Positions 33,971 through 45,325 of a DNA stretch of 64,000 nucleotides are shown one piece after another. Position numbers and translations under genes: made by a program. A model generated the notes under the pieces. That model saw only the letters and a list, made by a program, of their open reading frames with translations. It ran no database searches and had not been told where the DNA came from. Each line of letters begins with the position of its first letter. Within the stretch, counting starts at the first letter, position 1. Source of the stretch: Leguminivora glycinivorella (Eukaryota > Arthropoda > Insecta > Lepidoptera > Tortricidae). The DNA is taken from positions 25,751,967 to 25,815,966 of the forward strand of contig NC_062978.1 of NCBI RefSeq assembly GCF_023078275.1, written 5' to 3'.

Positions 33971-34248
33971 GGTAGTTGAAATGATGTACCGTTAATGTAT
34001 CCTTAGTATTATATGTACGTATTCGAGAGTAGTATTTGCTCATAAAAAGGCAGCTTTATTAAAAGATATAATTGGTATTTGATAAATTTAAAGAAATGCA
34101 TATCTATAAGCTTAGTTCGACGCTTGTCTTGTATGTAAATGCCGCCGAGTTATACACCCTGTTTTTATTGAATTCCGTTAACTTTAAGTGATGGTTCTTT
34201 AGATCAAATACAATTAATTTCTCTAAAAAAACTAGCGTCTTAACTCGT

Positions 34249-34283
34249 AATAACACGATAACCGTAAGGTTATCGTGTTATTA
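34249..34283. repeat. Perfect short hairpin
   Basis: TAATAACACGATAACC, a 3-4 nt loop, then its exact complement. It lies in the presumed PI3K-C2 3' UTR, and could be a MITE remnant. Confidence 0.6.
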
Positions 34284-34743
34284 AAAAAATAAAAATAATT
34301 ACTGAACACGTGTGTGACAGCCTTTACCACTTCCCAATGTTATTTGTTTTAACATGTGTCGTCAATCACTTGACACTAACTTGAATATTATTCTTAAGGG
34401 TATCTCACACTAACTTATTCATTTATTATGTATGAAAACGATGAAAACATTTTTTTTGCGAATTTAACTAAAAGTGATATACAGGGTGGTTCCTGATAAT
34501 GAGCCTAACAACGTGTCGAATTTAACGGAAAACAAATAAAACATGGTGTATGCTATAATTGAGACAAGCTAGATTAATCTATCTACTCGCGTCATATAAA
34601 AAAAACCTTGGAATTTGTGTAAAGCCTGACCAGGAATATATGAGCATTGTCTAGAGGGCGCTGTCAATCTCGTGTATGTGGTGACAGTTGAAAATACTAC
34701 GAAGAAAATAGTTCTCATGAAATTCCGCAACATGGCGCGTATA

Positions 34744-35418
34744 GATGTAGCGCGAAAAGAGTCTCCTTCGTATTTTTCCGGAAACGTTCGTATTTGTTAC
34801 GCTAGTTCAGTCTACACTTTGTACTGAGCCTGACTGAAATACACAGAGAACCTCCTATAGAGTGGCAGTCTTGTATATTTGGTTCGCGATACGAGTCACC
34901 AGTGTTTGGGGTGCGAGGAGCGGGCGGGGAATGTGTTAAGCGCGCTGTGATTGGCCGTTTCAAGGACGGCGGGCAGTCGCGCCAGATGAAAAGGGACAGA
35001 AGTATGACTGTCCCTCTACTGACGCGTAAGTGGCCAATGTAAGTTGACCTATGCCGGCTCTGAATAAATTATAAATATGACTTATTTGTGGAATGTAATG
35101 CCGTCTGTTTTTAAATTTGAGCTTCTTGTTACCTTTCCACACCATTTCACACTACAGGTGGACATCTTTAAGGCATCAAAATACCCTTTTCCAATTTTTT
35201 TGTGCGAAAAACACGCGCTGCTTTCGGGTCTGTTACTTGGTCGATACTGATCGGGCACGGCGAGCGCCCGCGCTTATATCAGTGCAAATACTAGGAAGGC
35301 TGGCGACCGCGAGTCGTCTTGTAATAGATGTCTATAGGGGTTGGTCTGTGCTGAAATAGCATGACACGTTAACTTACGTTTCCGTAACAATACGAAGGCA
35401 AATCTTTTCGCACTACAT
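34744..35418. mobile_element. TIR element (GATGTAGCGCGAAAAGA)
   Basis: Left end AGATGTAGCGCGAAAAGAG, right end inverted TGATGTAGTGCGAAAAGAT, then TTCGTATT..CGGAAACG in both arms. A short relative lies at 45935-46063. The inside is not recognised. Confidence 0.6.
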
Positions 35419-35424
35419 CATTAG

Positions 35425-35817
35425 TAGAGATGCACCGAATATTCGGTTACTATTCGGTATCCGGCCTATTCGGCCCTTATTTTAATATTCGGCCGGATAC
35501 CGGATAGTGACGCACTATCCGGCCGGATACCGGATGTGCTATTTTTGATTGAATGATTTTGGAGTAAACAAATTAAATGTAAAAAAAACAGTTACGGTTA
35601 TAATACCTATAATCATAGCCCTTTATAATTAAAAAAATTAAACATTTAAACAAAAACGGACTCCGCGCAAAGTTCACTACGAATCAAGTCAAAACCTGCA
35701 AGACGCACCCCACACGCGCCCGCTCCCTGCTTAAGTTGTAGGTATTGTAGGTAAAATTCTGCTGGCCGAATATTCGGTATCCGGTATCCGGCCAAACAAC
35801 TATTCGTTTCATCTCTA
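35425..35817. mobile_element. hAT-like MITE, 8 bp target duplication
   Basis: Termini TAGAGATGCA and TAGAGATGAA; 8 bp ATCATTAG duplicated at 35417-35424 and 35818-35825. Many copies of TATTCGG and CCGGATACC lie inside. Confidence 0.88.
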
Positions 35818-36487
35818 ATCATTAGTTATATATTTGTGGTCAGTCTTTAAAATCATTTATGGACGAATCTGTTGTCTATTGTAAATATATCGAGATTATC
35901 TTGCTATAAGCCGTGATACACGAATTGTTTACGATTTTAGGGCATATCACTTTGTACACTTTCTACTTTTGTACATTTATATAATTATAGACTAATCAAT
36001 TTATTTTTATTAAACTTGATGAAAATCCAAGTCCTTTGTAAAGTATGACAGTAATTTTGAGAATGAACTATGATATGATTTAATTAAAAACGATTTATGG
36101 AATTACCCGATATCTGAAAGTAATTTGGAATTACGAAGTATACTTTATAAAGGTATTAGGGCAATTATGTGAAATTGAAATTATTTATTGTATGAAATCT
36201 GCCGCTCAGATATTTTTATTTACATTCCCATTTATTCCAATTCCATGATCAATTCTCAATGGCATATAAGAATCGCTTAATTGACTTATTGGTAGACTTG
36301 TTAATATTATTTTTGCTTTTGCTAAACTGGCCTATACTACTGTAAACAATGAATTATAATCATCTATATAAAACTTAGCCAATATTAATGAATGGCGAAT
36401 CATAAAAAATGTAATTGTTGTATTGATATGATGAAATTTTTATTGAGATCTGAAGGTTGCGAGCGGATATGTTATTACTTAACACGT

Positions 36488-36640
36488 TTAAAGGCTGGAG
36501 TACATCGGCTGCGTGAGCGTACAAGTGCACGCACATTTCACGCAAGCGGTGTGACATCTCTTATAACAATCTATATTATACAACGCGGTCGTGCACGTTA
36601 ACGCACACGCATCCGGTGCGCACAGGCCTTTAGGGCCTGT
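36488..36640. mobile_element. MITE (GGCTGGAGTACATCGGCTGC)
   Basis: Inverted arms around AAAGGC and GCCTTT with GTGCACGCAC and GTGCACGTTA; a fragment is at 37845-37895. Confidence 0.55.
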
Positions 36641-37539
36641 TTTAAATGTAAACAATTTGTTTTTGACACACGGTGAATCAATTGTTTTGTAATGCACTGT
36701 ATTTTTAGTTGATCATTTAGCACAAAATGAGATGTCAATCCCAAGCAGAAGGCACTTGCGTTTCGTAAAATTAGTCTCTTTTGTTTGATATTGACATTAA
36801 TAATGTAATGAAAGTGATAATCACATTTTCTGTACAATATTATAATAATTAAACGACTTAAGGTATATTTTGGTGTGGACGCCTGCATCTTAATATTATT
36901 ATTATTATGAATTATGACTGTGTTTATTATACTTCAGTTAAAGTATAGATAGGAATTATTTTTAGATGTACTATTTATTGGAATAAAGCTATTTCAAATG
37001 CTTTTGCATATTTTCGGAGTAATCGATCATTTTTAGCGTTTTGTGATGTATTTACTTCATTTTTGTAAGTTTTAATGTTATATTAAAAGTATCATCTTGT
37101 TTATTGAAAAATAAAAATGTTGGTTAATGAAATATCGACTTCCATAAGCTTTCCAAAATTTCTTTAAAATATTTCTGTTTCATGTATTTTCAACTTCTTG
37201 AAAGAAAAGACAATAACATCACTAATTTCATGCTTGACGCAAAAATCTGATTTAATAGTCAAAATTATGTTGTGTATAAAATTGTAAAAGCAATAAACCA
37301 TATTTGTTTTTATTTCGTTTGTTTATGTAAACCAATCCAAGATACCTACCTCATTTGTATCCACTTACCTGAAACTTCAGTGCCATTATTCTTAAAGAAA
37401 AAGGGTTAAGAGTCAAACGAAATTGTGACTACATACAATAAAATTAAGGGCAGAGTCACCTACAGTAATATGTTACACAAAGAAGACCGCCAAAATATCT
37501 AAGAATGTCACATATTTGTACGGCCTTAAATAAAATAAC

Positions 37540-37840
37540 ATACATACATACATACAATCACGCCTGTGTCCCAAAAAAGAGTAGGCAGAGCACATGGAAC
37601 TAATAAATCTTCTGTGTCAAGTAATAAAATAAATAAATAAATATCAACGCACAGCCGAAACCGCTGGTCCTAGAGATTCCAAATTTGGCTCGTAGATTCC
37701 TTAGAAGGTGTAGAGGAGCACTAAGAAAGGATTTCTCAAAATTCACCTAAAGGGGTGAAATGGAGGTCCAAAGTTTGTTTAGGAGAACAAGATTAGTTTT
37801 TAGTACGCGGGCGAAGCCGCGGGAAATAGCTAGTTAGGTA
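37540..37840 (+). repeat. SINE fragment plus Helitron-like end
   Basis: 37540-37625 is the CACGCCTGTGTCCC SINE. 37640-37835 ends in the hairpin GCGGGCGAAGCCGCGGG followed by CTAGT, a Helitron-like terminus. Confidence 0.5.
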
Positions 37841-37985
37841 TATTACAACGTGCACGTTTGTGTACGTGCATCCAGTATGTACAGGTCTTTACAAGTAGTC
37901 AAGATGCACACTTAAAATTCTAAGCTCTATTAGTTTTAGGTATGAAGGGTTTTTGTAACAAAATGAGCTCCATATTCTCCACATC

Positions 37986-37991
37986 TTTATT
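37986..37991 (-). terminator. Poly(A) signal of lipase gene
   Basis: AATAAA on the minus strand lies 2 nt after the TGA stop (TGACAAATAAAG). This implies a very short 3' UTR. Confidence 0.5.
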
Positions 37992-37993
37992 TG

Positions 37994-38346
37994 TCACACC
38001 AACACATCCCCCTCCGGTTCTACCGATGTCTTCAACAAATAATCATTATGTCCAAATCTTCGTTTCTTCAACCCTTCCTCCCCTAAGTAATATGGCGTCC
38101 TCTCCGATGTAGGTAAGTAGTATATCCCTGGCTTGCTATGGTTAGTTTTAGGCCCTAAGAAGTTGTGAACTATAGGTTTGTTATAGCAGTCCCCTTTGCG
38201 GGCGTGTGCCATGGTGTCGCAGCGGACTGCTATGAATTTGTCCGGGTTGTCGTAGGCAAGGAGCCAGTAGAAAGCGGAGCGGAGGTGGCTGCAGAGTAGG
38301 AAGCATGGCATGATGAAGTTTCCTACCATTGATGGTTGGAATTCAC
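37994..38346 (-). CDS. Lipase last exon: catalytic His and C-terminus
   Basis: The acceptor is tctccttctag. It encodes EFQPSMVGNFIMPCFLLCSH, LRSAFYWLLA and on to KPGIYYLPTSERTPYYLGEE and a TGA. The His of CSHLRS is the expected triad base. The usual Cys after QPG is replaced (QPSM), so one family disulphide may be missing. Confidence 0.9.
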
Positions 38347-41300
38347 CTAGAAGGAGAAAACACCACAGTGAGTGGGATCTTTAGTTACTTTAAACTTGCG
38401 AGCCTAAATAGATAACTTGCTACGGCTTTGCTTAGTTTCTTGGTGTCGTCGAGATAGCAGAACTAGATGGCGCTACATAACAATACCGGTAATACCGTTA
38501 ATCTTGCCAAGAGAGTTTCTCTGTAGTACCGGAACGAGCACTCAATCTAGGTAGACCGAGATAAATATATAATTTTGGCGCCCGTTTAAAAACGTTTTTC
38601 ACTCAAAAAAAGTACCTACTCGTACCATCTGTTTTTACCATTTCTTCTAGTTCTACCCTTCTCTCTCTCTCGTAATCTGGCCCTGTCTGTAGTGTTAAAA
38701 TACCATGTAGGTAAACTGTTCTTCTCTCAACTCACGTACCTACCTATGTCATCAATGTTGTGTTACTTATTTGCTCATGTTGACATAGGTATCCTATCTC
38801 TACCATTGAATCCAAATCTAAACCTAGTTTGTTACCCGTTCCAAGTCTGTTCTACAAGAAACAGGGGCCCCGTTAATCTAAAAACATGTATACTTACCGC
38901 CATTAGCGTAAAAATCGACGTGCCCCATAGGATGAGCTATGCCAAACCCGTCTATATTGGTGTGTAGCGCGTCTACGCGTTCCGCTCCGCCCGCGTTGAA
39001 ACGCTCCCAGGGTGGCAGGTTGCGAAAACAGGGGCCTGCTGGGTCCAAGCCTGGAAGTTCATTACGATTCTCCAATAATTACATTAACGGTTATTTATTT
39101 ACCACAATCACACGTGTATGTACCTACGGTCACGGACTTTAATAGTTGATCCACTTCTAGCTCATTTTATACTGGATATTTCATAGTTATAATCATAGTT
39201 AAGCTATGACGTGTCCAGTATAAAATGAGCTGGAAGTGGATCAACATCAAAAATTAAAGTCCGTGAGTGTACCATCACTCGGGAGCAATCACAGTACTGA
39301 CAGATATCCACAGAATAGTTAGTAAAAGTACCTACGTATATAAGTACAGTCACCTACTGGCTACTGCACTAATATGTTAAATGACGAAAGCTGCAAAAAC
39401 ATCTAACACGTTCTTTCATGAAGAGCCGTAAAGCGCCTTCCACACTCGCGCGTGATATATTTTTTTGCATATAATTATTTAGATATGAAAATATAAGGCC
39501 TCTAAGGTTAAAACGATCAGCCACTTGAAATACTCATTGCGGGAACCTGCAATTATTAAGTATGTATTGTGACGTGTTATGTGCGTAAAGATACCACGTC
39601 CTAGCTGTAGCTTATTATCTACATAGTAATAGGAATTAACGTGTCGATTTAAATCATGTAAATCTTGGCTTATAGTTTTAACTGTTGAAGTGCAAACTCA
39701 GGATACCTATACAGTTTTTAACCCATTAGCGATCCCTATACGTGACTTATCCGTGGTCTCAGACTATCCTGGGTCTATCTGCCACTTTTTGGTGCGATAC
39801 AGGCAGTTGCGTAGGTATTCACCACGGATCGTTAGCGATTGTACTCTTCGCTACGGACCCATCAGGCAGTAGTCTTCCGTCAAGACTGCCGCCAAGCCTT
39901 TGTTGGGTCAGCAGCTTCATCCCTTTGAACTTTGATATGTAGTACAGTCGCTACTAACCAGTAAGTCTTGCAGGTTTCCTTCCCGTAAGTTCTCTATACT
40001 TGACGGAGGCGTAGTAAGCGACGTGAGCTCCCAGACTGCCGCCGGAGATCTCTAATCTACTCGGTGGTAAACCTCTTCGAGTCAGCTCGGCTAGAAACTC
40101 GCCGAGAAGTTTACCGAGTGGGCGTGTGATGCGTGCTGCCCTGCAGAAATAATTAAATACAATTAACGCAATATAAATCTTAGCTTGCAGGTAGGTACTT
40201 AATTACCCTTCTTTTTAATCCCCTCTAAAATATTTCATTCTTCCGTTAAGCCCTGACTGAGTGTTACATTATCTTGCAACGGCATATAAATGGGTTAGCT
40301 TCCTTGCCGTTTCATAAGTAGGTTATAGTTTTGCCCCGGCATTTCAAACAAAGACGGAATCACACCTATATTTTATTTCAAGTAGGTACCATTCTGTAAC
40401 CGCTAAAGAAGAAAATATGTGTGTCCAGTGTCCACACATAAGCAAATAAATAAATATTGGGGGACACCTTACACAAATCAACCTAGCCCCAAACTATAAG
40501 AATAATTTAAACTTCGACATGTCTGACCGCGAACCATGTGCATAGCCGAATGCACAAACGCTCACGTTAATATATAATATCTCTTGCGTGGCTATACTGG
40601 CTATGTATCTATCTCTATCGCTCTTGCGTATTGGCGAACAGACTATACGTCGCGACAGAGCCAGACTACATTTCTGTGGCGTTTCGCATATACTCTGTCA
40701 AACAATTAAGTCTCTCAGTAAATAAAAACAAAGAATACTATAGGTATCCTTTTCTCTAGCACCCTAAAGAAAAGGATGCATATAGTTTTCTTTGTTCTTA
40801 TTTACTGACAGACTTGTTTGACAGAGTATAGCAGAAAATTGGCAGAAATGCCATTTGGCTACGAGTCCTGTACAGATTTATCCATGATTTATCTATGTTT
40901 AAAAAAAAATTAAGGATGTCAGATACTTTTGATGTGTTGTTTCAACGGCTGCTTTTTCCCCTTTTTCCTGGTTATTACTGTTATTAGTTTATTACTGAGA
41001 ATACTGGCTGACAAGTTGTAAGCTTGATTACATATTCTCACATGGGATATGTCCGGATGAGCAGCGGGAACACCTCGACGAGGATGACATTGCGGCCAAG
41101 GTTCAGATACGCGCCAGCCACTGACCGGACTACGGGAGAGAACGACGCGTCCAGGTACCCGGCTACCAGGACCTGGAATCATTGGGAGTAATTAACTATA
41201 CATGAACGAATTTTAAGAGGTAAACTACATCGGTATATAATGGGAATTTAAATCAATTGTATCACTCTCTCATGGGACATTGGATCACTGAGTCAACAGC

Positions 41301-43050
41301 AGGTCTTTCTATTTTTGACGTAGCCCGCTGAGGCTGGCTGAATCGTCTGAAAGTACTCCTAGCACTAGCACCATGACCACGGCAATTCTAACTTATCGTT
41401 AGAACCGCCATGTCTGTAAGTTGTCCATCAACATTAGTCCTGTCTTACCTGTGTCCTCCTCCTCTTCAGATCCATCCAGCGCGCTGCACAGGCAGCACCA
41501 GGTACGCTGAGTCGGCAGCTCGTCTCTCTACTCCTGATGTAGCCTGCTGATGGCGCCATGACCACGGCAGTGAGCGAGCGCCGAGTTTTCTCTGAAAACT
41601 CTGTGGATGCATTCATTCCAGGGCCTGGAAAATCATGTAGAGGTAAAGAAATATAGTAATATTTAGATGTTGCGCTCTTCAAACGCCAACAAACTGTCTC
41701 ACAGTTTGGCGAAAATTTAATTTAAGGTACTACGTAACTGTGTTTTTTTCTTTAAATAAAAAAAAAAGAAACGGTATGCAAATTCCCTTTCTTTTTTCCA
41801 GTTTTCTGTTACACCAGTTTAGTTTAGCTTAAGGGTGAGAAACGAAGCCTTTAAACAGGACTCAGGTTTTTTGTAATGATAAACATCCGTGTAACTACAC
41901 TATATTCGATTACAATACGTAACAGTGTTGTAGAATTTCCTGAGTTCCCATTTTGCTAAATAAAACTTCAAAGGAAGCTATCGTTGTAGTGTATAAACTA
42001 CTTTAATAACAAATTAATTGACTTTTTATTCTTAAAAATTGCGTAACGATAAAGTGCCAAATACTTGCAAAGACTGATTAGTGATAAAAGCGAGCTAGAG
42101 AAAAAAGATTTATGAACTCAATCAATGTATAACCGATCCTTACGCATTTTATGCAACCCCACAATGTCAGGGAACCTGTGAACCCGACGGAATATGATAC
42201 CTTCAACCTTTCCTTGGTGAAGGTCGCTATCAGTGGGTATCAATCGCGTTTATTATAATTAAAGCAGGTAAATATAAATAAATATAAATAAATAAATATT
42301 GGGGACACCTCACACAGATCAACTTAGCCCCAAACTAAGCAAAGCTTGTACTATGGGTGCTAAGCGACGAAATACATACTTAAATAGATAAATACATACT
42401 TATATACATAGAAATCATCCATGACTCAGGAACAAATATCTATGCTCATCACACAAATAAATGCCCTTACCGGGATCCGAACCCAGGACCGCGGCTTAGC
42501 AGGCAGGGTCACTACCGACTGAGCCAGACCGGTCGTCAATATTAACTTTAGTTCCATCTTTCTCGGAGGTTGCTTGTTATGTCTGTCAATCAGGGAAACC
42601 TTGCGCATGCCAGTGAAGTCGGCGTATACCTAAGTGCGTCTTCACATTAGCCGATCCGATATCGGATGTAGGAAGGATTTCAAAGGCAATGTTCAAAGAT
42701 GGCGGTTGAAATATGATATTCGATAATGTAAAAACGCACTAAAGTTTCGAGTCAATTTTCAGATTAATTTACGTGTATTCTGTGGTATTTCAAAAAATTA
42801 CCGAGAAACGAGTAACCTTAATAAATAAAAAATCCTTATAAAAAACAAATTTATGGTCGTCAGGTTCATAAGTTCCATAACACTTGGATACCGGCCGGTT
42901 CTGCCAACTATCCGAAATCCAAAAAAAAATGTGCTTCTTGGAAATGCCAAACTCACAATCACTCATGTATCCAGCCGGCGTCCCGGAGTCATATTCATAA
43001 GCCGCACACGCACACATCCAAAGCACCACTAAAAGAAGTCGATCCTCCAT
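37994..43050 (-). CDS. Secreted lipase, pancreatic-lipase family
   Basis: Alpha/beta hydrolase expected to cleave acyl esters of lipids outside the cell. Supported exons (minus strand): 43050-about 42802, 41172-41042, 40140-39959, 39050-38898, 38346-37994. A further exon at 41624-41449 is uncertain. It starts with a hydrophobic signal peptide (MEDRLLLVVLWMCACAA). It has VLVAGYLDAS (family VLIHGW), LNLGRNVILVEV, the nucleophile elbow GGSLGAH, ARLTGLDPAGP, HTNIDGFGIAHPMGHVDFY, ANGGEFQPS and CSHLRSAFY. The Ser, Asp and His triad residues are all present, so it could be active. The elbow is G-G-S-L-G instead of the usual G-H-S-L-G, and no PLAT domain follows. The four 3' junctions are GT-AG with matching phases. 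An AATAAA lies 2 nt after the TGA. Confidence 0.85.
38898..39050 (-). CDS. Lipase exon 5: catalytic Asp
   Basis: The acceptor is tgaacttccag and the donor GGCG|GTAAGT. It encodes GLDPAGPCFRNLPPWERFNA, then ADRVDALHTN-like and MGHVDFYANGG. The Asp of GLDPAG is the expected triad acid. Confidence 0.9.
39126..39287. mobile_element. Palindromic MITE in lipase intron
   Basis: TCACGGACTTTAAT and AAATTAAAGTCCGTGA, with GTTGATCCACTTCTAGCTCA / TGAGCTGGAAGTGGATCAAC, form long arms. Confidence 0.85.
39959..40140 (-). CDS. Lipase exon 4: nucleophile elbow
   Basis: The acceptor is atttctgcag and the donor ACTG|GTTAGT. It encodes LGKLLGEFLAELTRRGLPPS, then RLEISGGSLGAHVAYYA. The Ser of GGSLG is the expected nucleophile. 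Confidence 0.87.
40505..40870. mobile_element. GTAGCCGAATGGCA palindrome, diverged, with insert
   Basis: Related to 55940-56268. A second palindrome (ATACTCTGTCAAACAATTAA ... TTGTTTGACAGAGTAT) is nested at 40690-40830. Confidence 0.65.
41042..41172 (-). CDS. Lipase exon 3: strand before oxyanion loop
   Basis: The acceptor is atgattccag and the donor CCCAT|GTGAGA. It encodes VLVAGYLDASFSPVVRSVAG, AYLNLGRNVILVEVFPLL, the region equivalent to VLIHGW....AYL..GD.NVI.VDW. Confidence 0.83.
41449..41624 (-). CDS. Possible lipase exon 2
   Basis: An open frame lies between a good acceptor (TGATTTTCCAG) and donor (CACAG|GTAAGA). It encodes PGMNASTEFSEKTRRSLTAV through MDLKRRRTQ and would join the next exon in phase 0. 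Its start phase does not fit the exon 1 donor, and it has no clear lipase motif, so it may be wrong or need another small exon. Confidence 0.3.
42285..42535 (-). repeat. tRNA-derived SINE, full length
   Basis: Same family as 12944-13208; minus-strand order is A box, B box, GGTAAGGGCATTTATTTGTG body, CCCCAATATTTATTTATTTA tail. Confidence 0.8.
42634..42739. mobile_element. MITE (GTGCGTTTTCAC family), TAA duplication
   Basis: GTGCGTCTTCACATTA and its inverse end the element; TAA flanks both sides. A sister of the MITE in the exon 15 copy. Confidence 0.8.
42802..43050 (-). CDS. Lipase exon 1: signal peptide
   Basis: ATG at 43050. The signal peptide is followed by EYDSGTPAGYMSDC and KFVFYKDFLFIK, which could be the first beta strand of the lipase fold. 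The donor is either TCG|GTAATT (42802) or AAG|GTTACT (42817); I chose the better consensus. Confidence 0.6.
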
Positions 43051-43274
43051 CACAGATAAGAAAAATTTGCACCAACGACTGATCGCAGTCTATTTCATCT
43101 CACGAGTGGCGAACTTCATTGATTTTCCTTCGCGAAGGTCGCCCGATTCAAGAACGAAACGCAGTGCTAATATCTAAAATGCATGGGCGATTCTGTTGTG
43201 GAGTTTTCTTGACCTCGATTTGATAATGCACCAAAGCGTAATCAGGTGCGGTACTCGTATAGTAATACGAGTAG

Positions 43275-43425
43275 TATTATCATCATCCTCCTTGCGTTAT
43301 CTCGGCATTTGCCACGGTTCATGGGAGCCTGGTTTCAGCTTTGACAACGAATCCCAAGATTTGTCATAAGCCATAGTTTTATGAAAGCGACTGCTGCCAT
43401 CTGTAGCTGTACTTACTGTATGACT
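43275..43425 (-). repeat. tRNA-derived SINE (second family), fragment
   Basis: CATCCTCCTTGCGTTATCTC and GGCATTTGCCACGGTTCATG in reverse orientation to 13925-14125. It is upstream of the lipase start. Confidence 0.6.
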
Positions 43426-43565
43426 GATGCTTGACAAAAATCAGAAATGATTGTGTTCCATTAATTCCATTAGGCATACTTTACTTTAAATTACTTTTTC
43501 AATGGAACAGACGGACCGCCTGGTGGTAAGCGATTACTGCCAATCATGAACACTTGTCCTCGCCA

Positions 43566-43860
43566 GGGATGACGACTACATAAAAAAAAATGGCATTCTG
43601 TTTAGTCCGTCAGTTAGATCGTCCAAAAATGCTGAACGCATATTTTTCGCTTTTTCTAATTAATGAACAAATACAAAAATATAGAGCATCAAAGTTCCGG
43701 AATGGGGGCTTGGGACGTCACTTCTAAGTAAAAATTGTACCTAGGCGTGACGTCACGCGAAACTTCAACGCACTGTACCGTCGTAATTTTTCGTTTACGA
43801 GAAAAAAGAAAAAATACGTGTCTAAAATTCTTTGATAATCTAACTGTTGGATTAACGCCT
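43566..43860. mobile_element. Palindromic element (TTTAGTCCGTCAGTTAGAT), copy 1
   Basis: It starts GGGATGACGACTACATAAAA and TTTAGTCCGTCAGTTAGATC, and ends GATAATCTAACTG. The interior is nearly identical to 63580-63835. Confidence 0.75.
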
Positions 43861-44312
43861 ATTGGGTACTTAAAAAAAACCCTTTACATGATACTTTTAC
43901 TTATTACAGAATCGAATGAAGACTTCGAAAAAGCCACAAGCCAATTACGGCAGCGGTAGACGCAACCACAACTTTCTGGCAGCTGTATAGTGCCCGTGGC
44001 GAACAGGTATCGCTCAGAACAGGTATCGCTTGGCGCGTTACTAGTACCTAGATGTCAAATAAAAAGGGAATCTCCCTCCTGTCGTAGTACTATAAACCGG
44101 TCAGCCCTACCTATACCTAACTTGGGTCAAATTTAAGGTACGGTTACGTTGGATTAAGCATTAGCCTGGCATTCGGGTCAGTGCTAACTAGTACTTTTTA
44201 GGAGACGTACTGTTCATCAGTACCGTTCAGTACATTCTCTACGTTCTCTACTGTCAGAATGACTTAAGTACCTAGGTAGTCCGTTGCTTCTGGAAAGTTA
44301 TGTATGAAAATG

Positions 44313-45325
44313 TTGGCATAATTAATGGAAGATTTTTTTATCTCTGTGATATTGATTGGGATATGTACATTACAGGCCGAAAGTTATTTTGTTGGCATCA
44401 ACCCTCCCCATCCCTCCCCCCCTCTGCGTCACCCCTCTTCCCCCCCTTAAATAGCCGAAAATGCGGTTTTTCGCGATTTCTGACAAAACCGTTGTAGATA
44501 CAGAAAAAGCATGTAGGAAAAAAGTAATCCTTGATAAATTTACTACAAATCATTCATTGACACTTTGGTTCTAGCACTTATCGGTTTCGCGTGATCCATC
44601 ACGAAAGTTGGTCCTTTGCTGCAATTTTCTTTAGTAAATGTTAAGTTTTCTTCCAAATTGCTTACGAAATCTGTTTGATATTACTTAAATAATATAAACT
44701 GAAAATGAATTTCAGGGGGAAAAATCACTACCATGGGTGGGACTTGAACTCACGGCTACTGGATTGATACTCCAGGGCTCTACCAACAGCTACCAAAAGC
44801 TCATCCCCAGTCATAGATATACTATATAGATCAATGGTACTCCTAGCGACTACTACCGTGAAAATATTACGTCTTAAATAGTTACTGGAATTCCAAGACA
44901 CATTGGAAATTCCACCCATGGTAGTGATTTTTCCCCCTTAATTTTAGTTTAGTCATGAGTTACAATATTTTAGTTATATCAAACAAATTTTGACGATTTC
45001 GTATGCATTTTGGGCGAAAACTTAACATGCACTAAAGAAAATTGCAGCAAAGGACCAACTTTCGTGACGGATCACGCGTAAACTATAAGTGCTAGAACCA
45101 AAGTGTTAATGAATGAATTGTAGTAAATTTATTGAGGATTACTTCGTTCCTACGCGCTTTTTCTGTATCTTCAACAGTTTTGTCAGAAATCGAGAAAACC
45201 GCATTTAAGGGAGGGTAGAGGGGTGACGCAGAGGAGGGAGGAGTGGGGAGGGTTGATGAAAAATAACTTCGGTCTATAACGTACATATTTCAATTAAAAA
45301 AAACCTTCCATTAATTATGCCGTAA
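44313..45325. mobile_element. 1 kb foldback element with tRNA-like core
   Basis: Arms of about 370 nt (44313-44690 and 44960-45325) are inverted copies (GGCATAATTAATGGAAG, CATCAACCCTCCCC, AAAATTGCAGCAAAGGACCA). The centre, 44715-44940, is itself bounded by GGGGGAAAAATCACTACCAT and its inverse. On the minus strand the core holds a tRNA-like GGTAGAGCCCTGGAGTATCA and GAGTTCAAGTCCC. Confidence 0.85.

Larger units (their letters stand above)
32564..37315 (+). other. Pi3K68D: Probable 3' UTR of PI3K-C2 with several poly(A) signals
   Basis: No further coding region is seen between the kinase stop and the convergent lipase gene. AATAAA occurs at 32756-32761, 36982-36987 and 37292-37297. The last is followed by a T/G-rich tract, so a long UTR of up to about 4.7 kb is possible, but the true end cannot be fixed from sequence. 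The region carries at least five MITE-type insertions (listed separately); the rest is AT-rich unique sequence. Confidence 0.45.

Noticed and set aside
32894..36888. Several open frames of 60-96 codons in the kinase 3' region
   Set aside because: Low-complexity or MITE-derived, no splice or motif support.
43735..43959. Open frame of 74 codons ending KATSQLRQR
   Set aside because: The 5' two thirds is inside a palindromic element repeated at 63449-63857.
44728..44919. Minus-strand open frame and tRNA-like sequence
   Set aside because: Lies wholly within the central palindrome of a foldback element; the peptide has no features of a protein.
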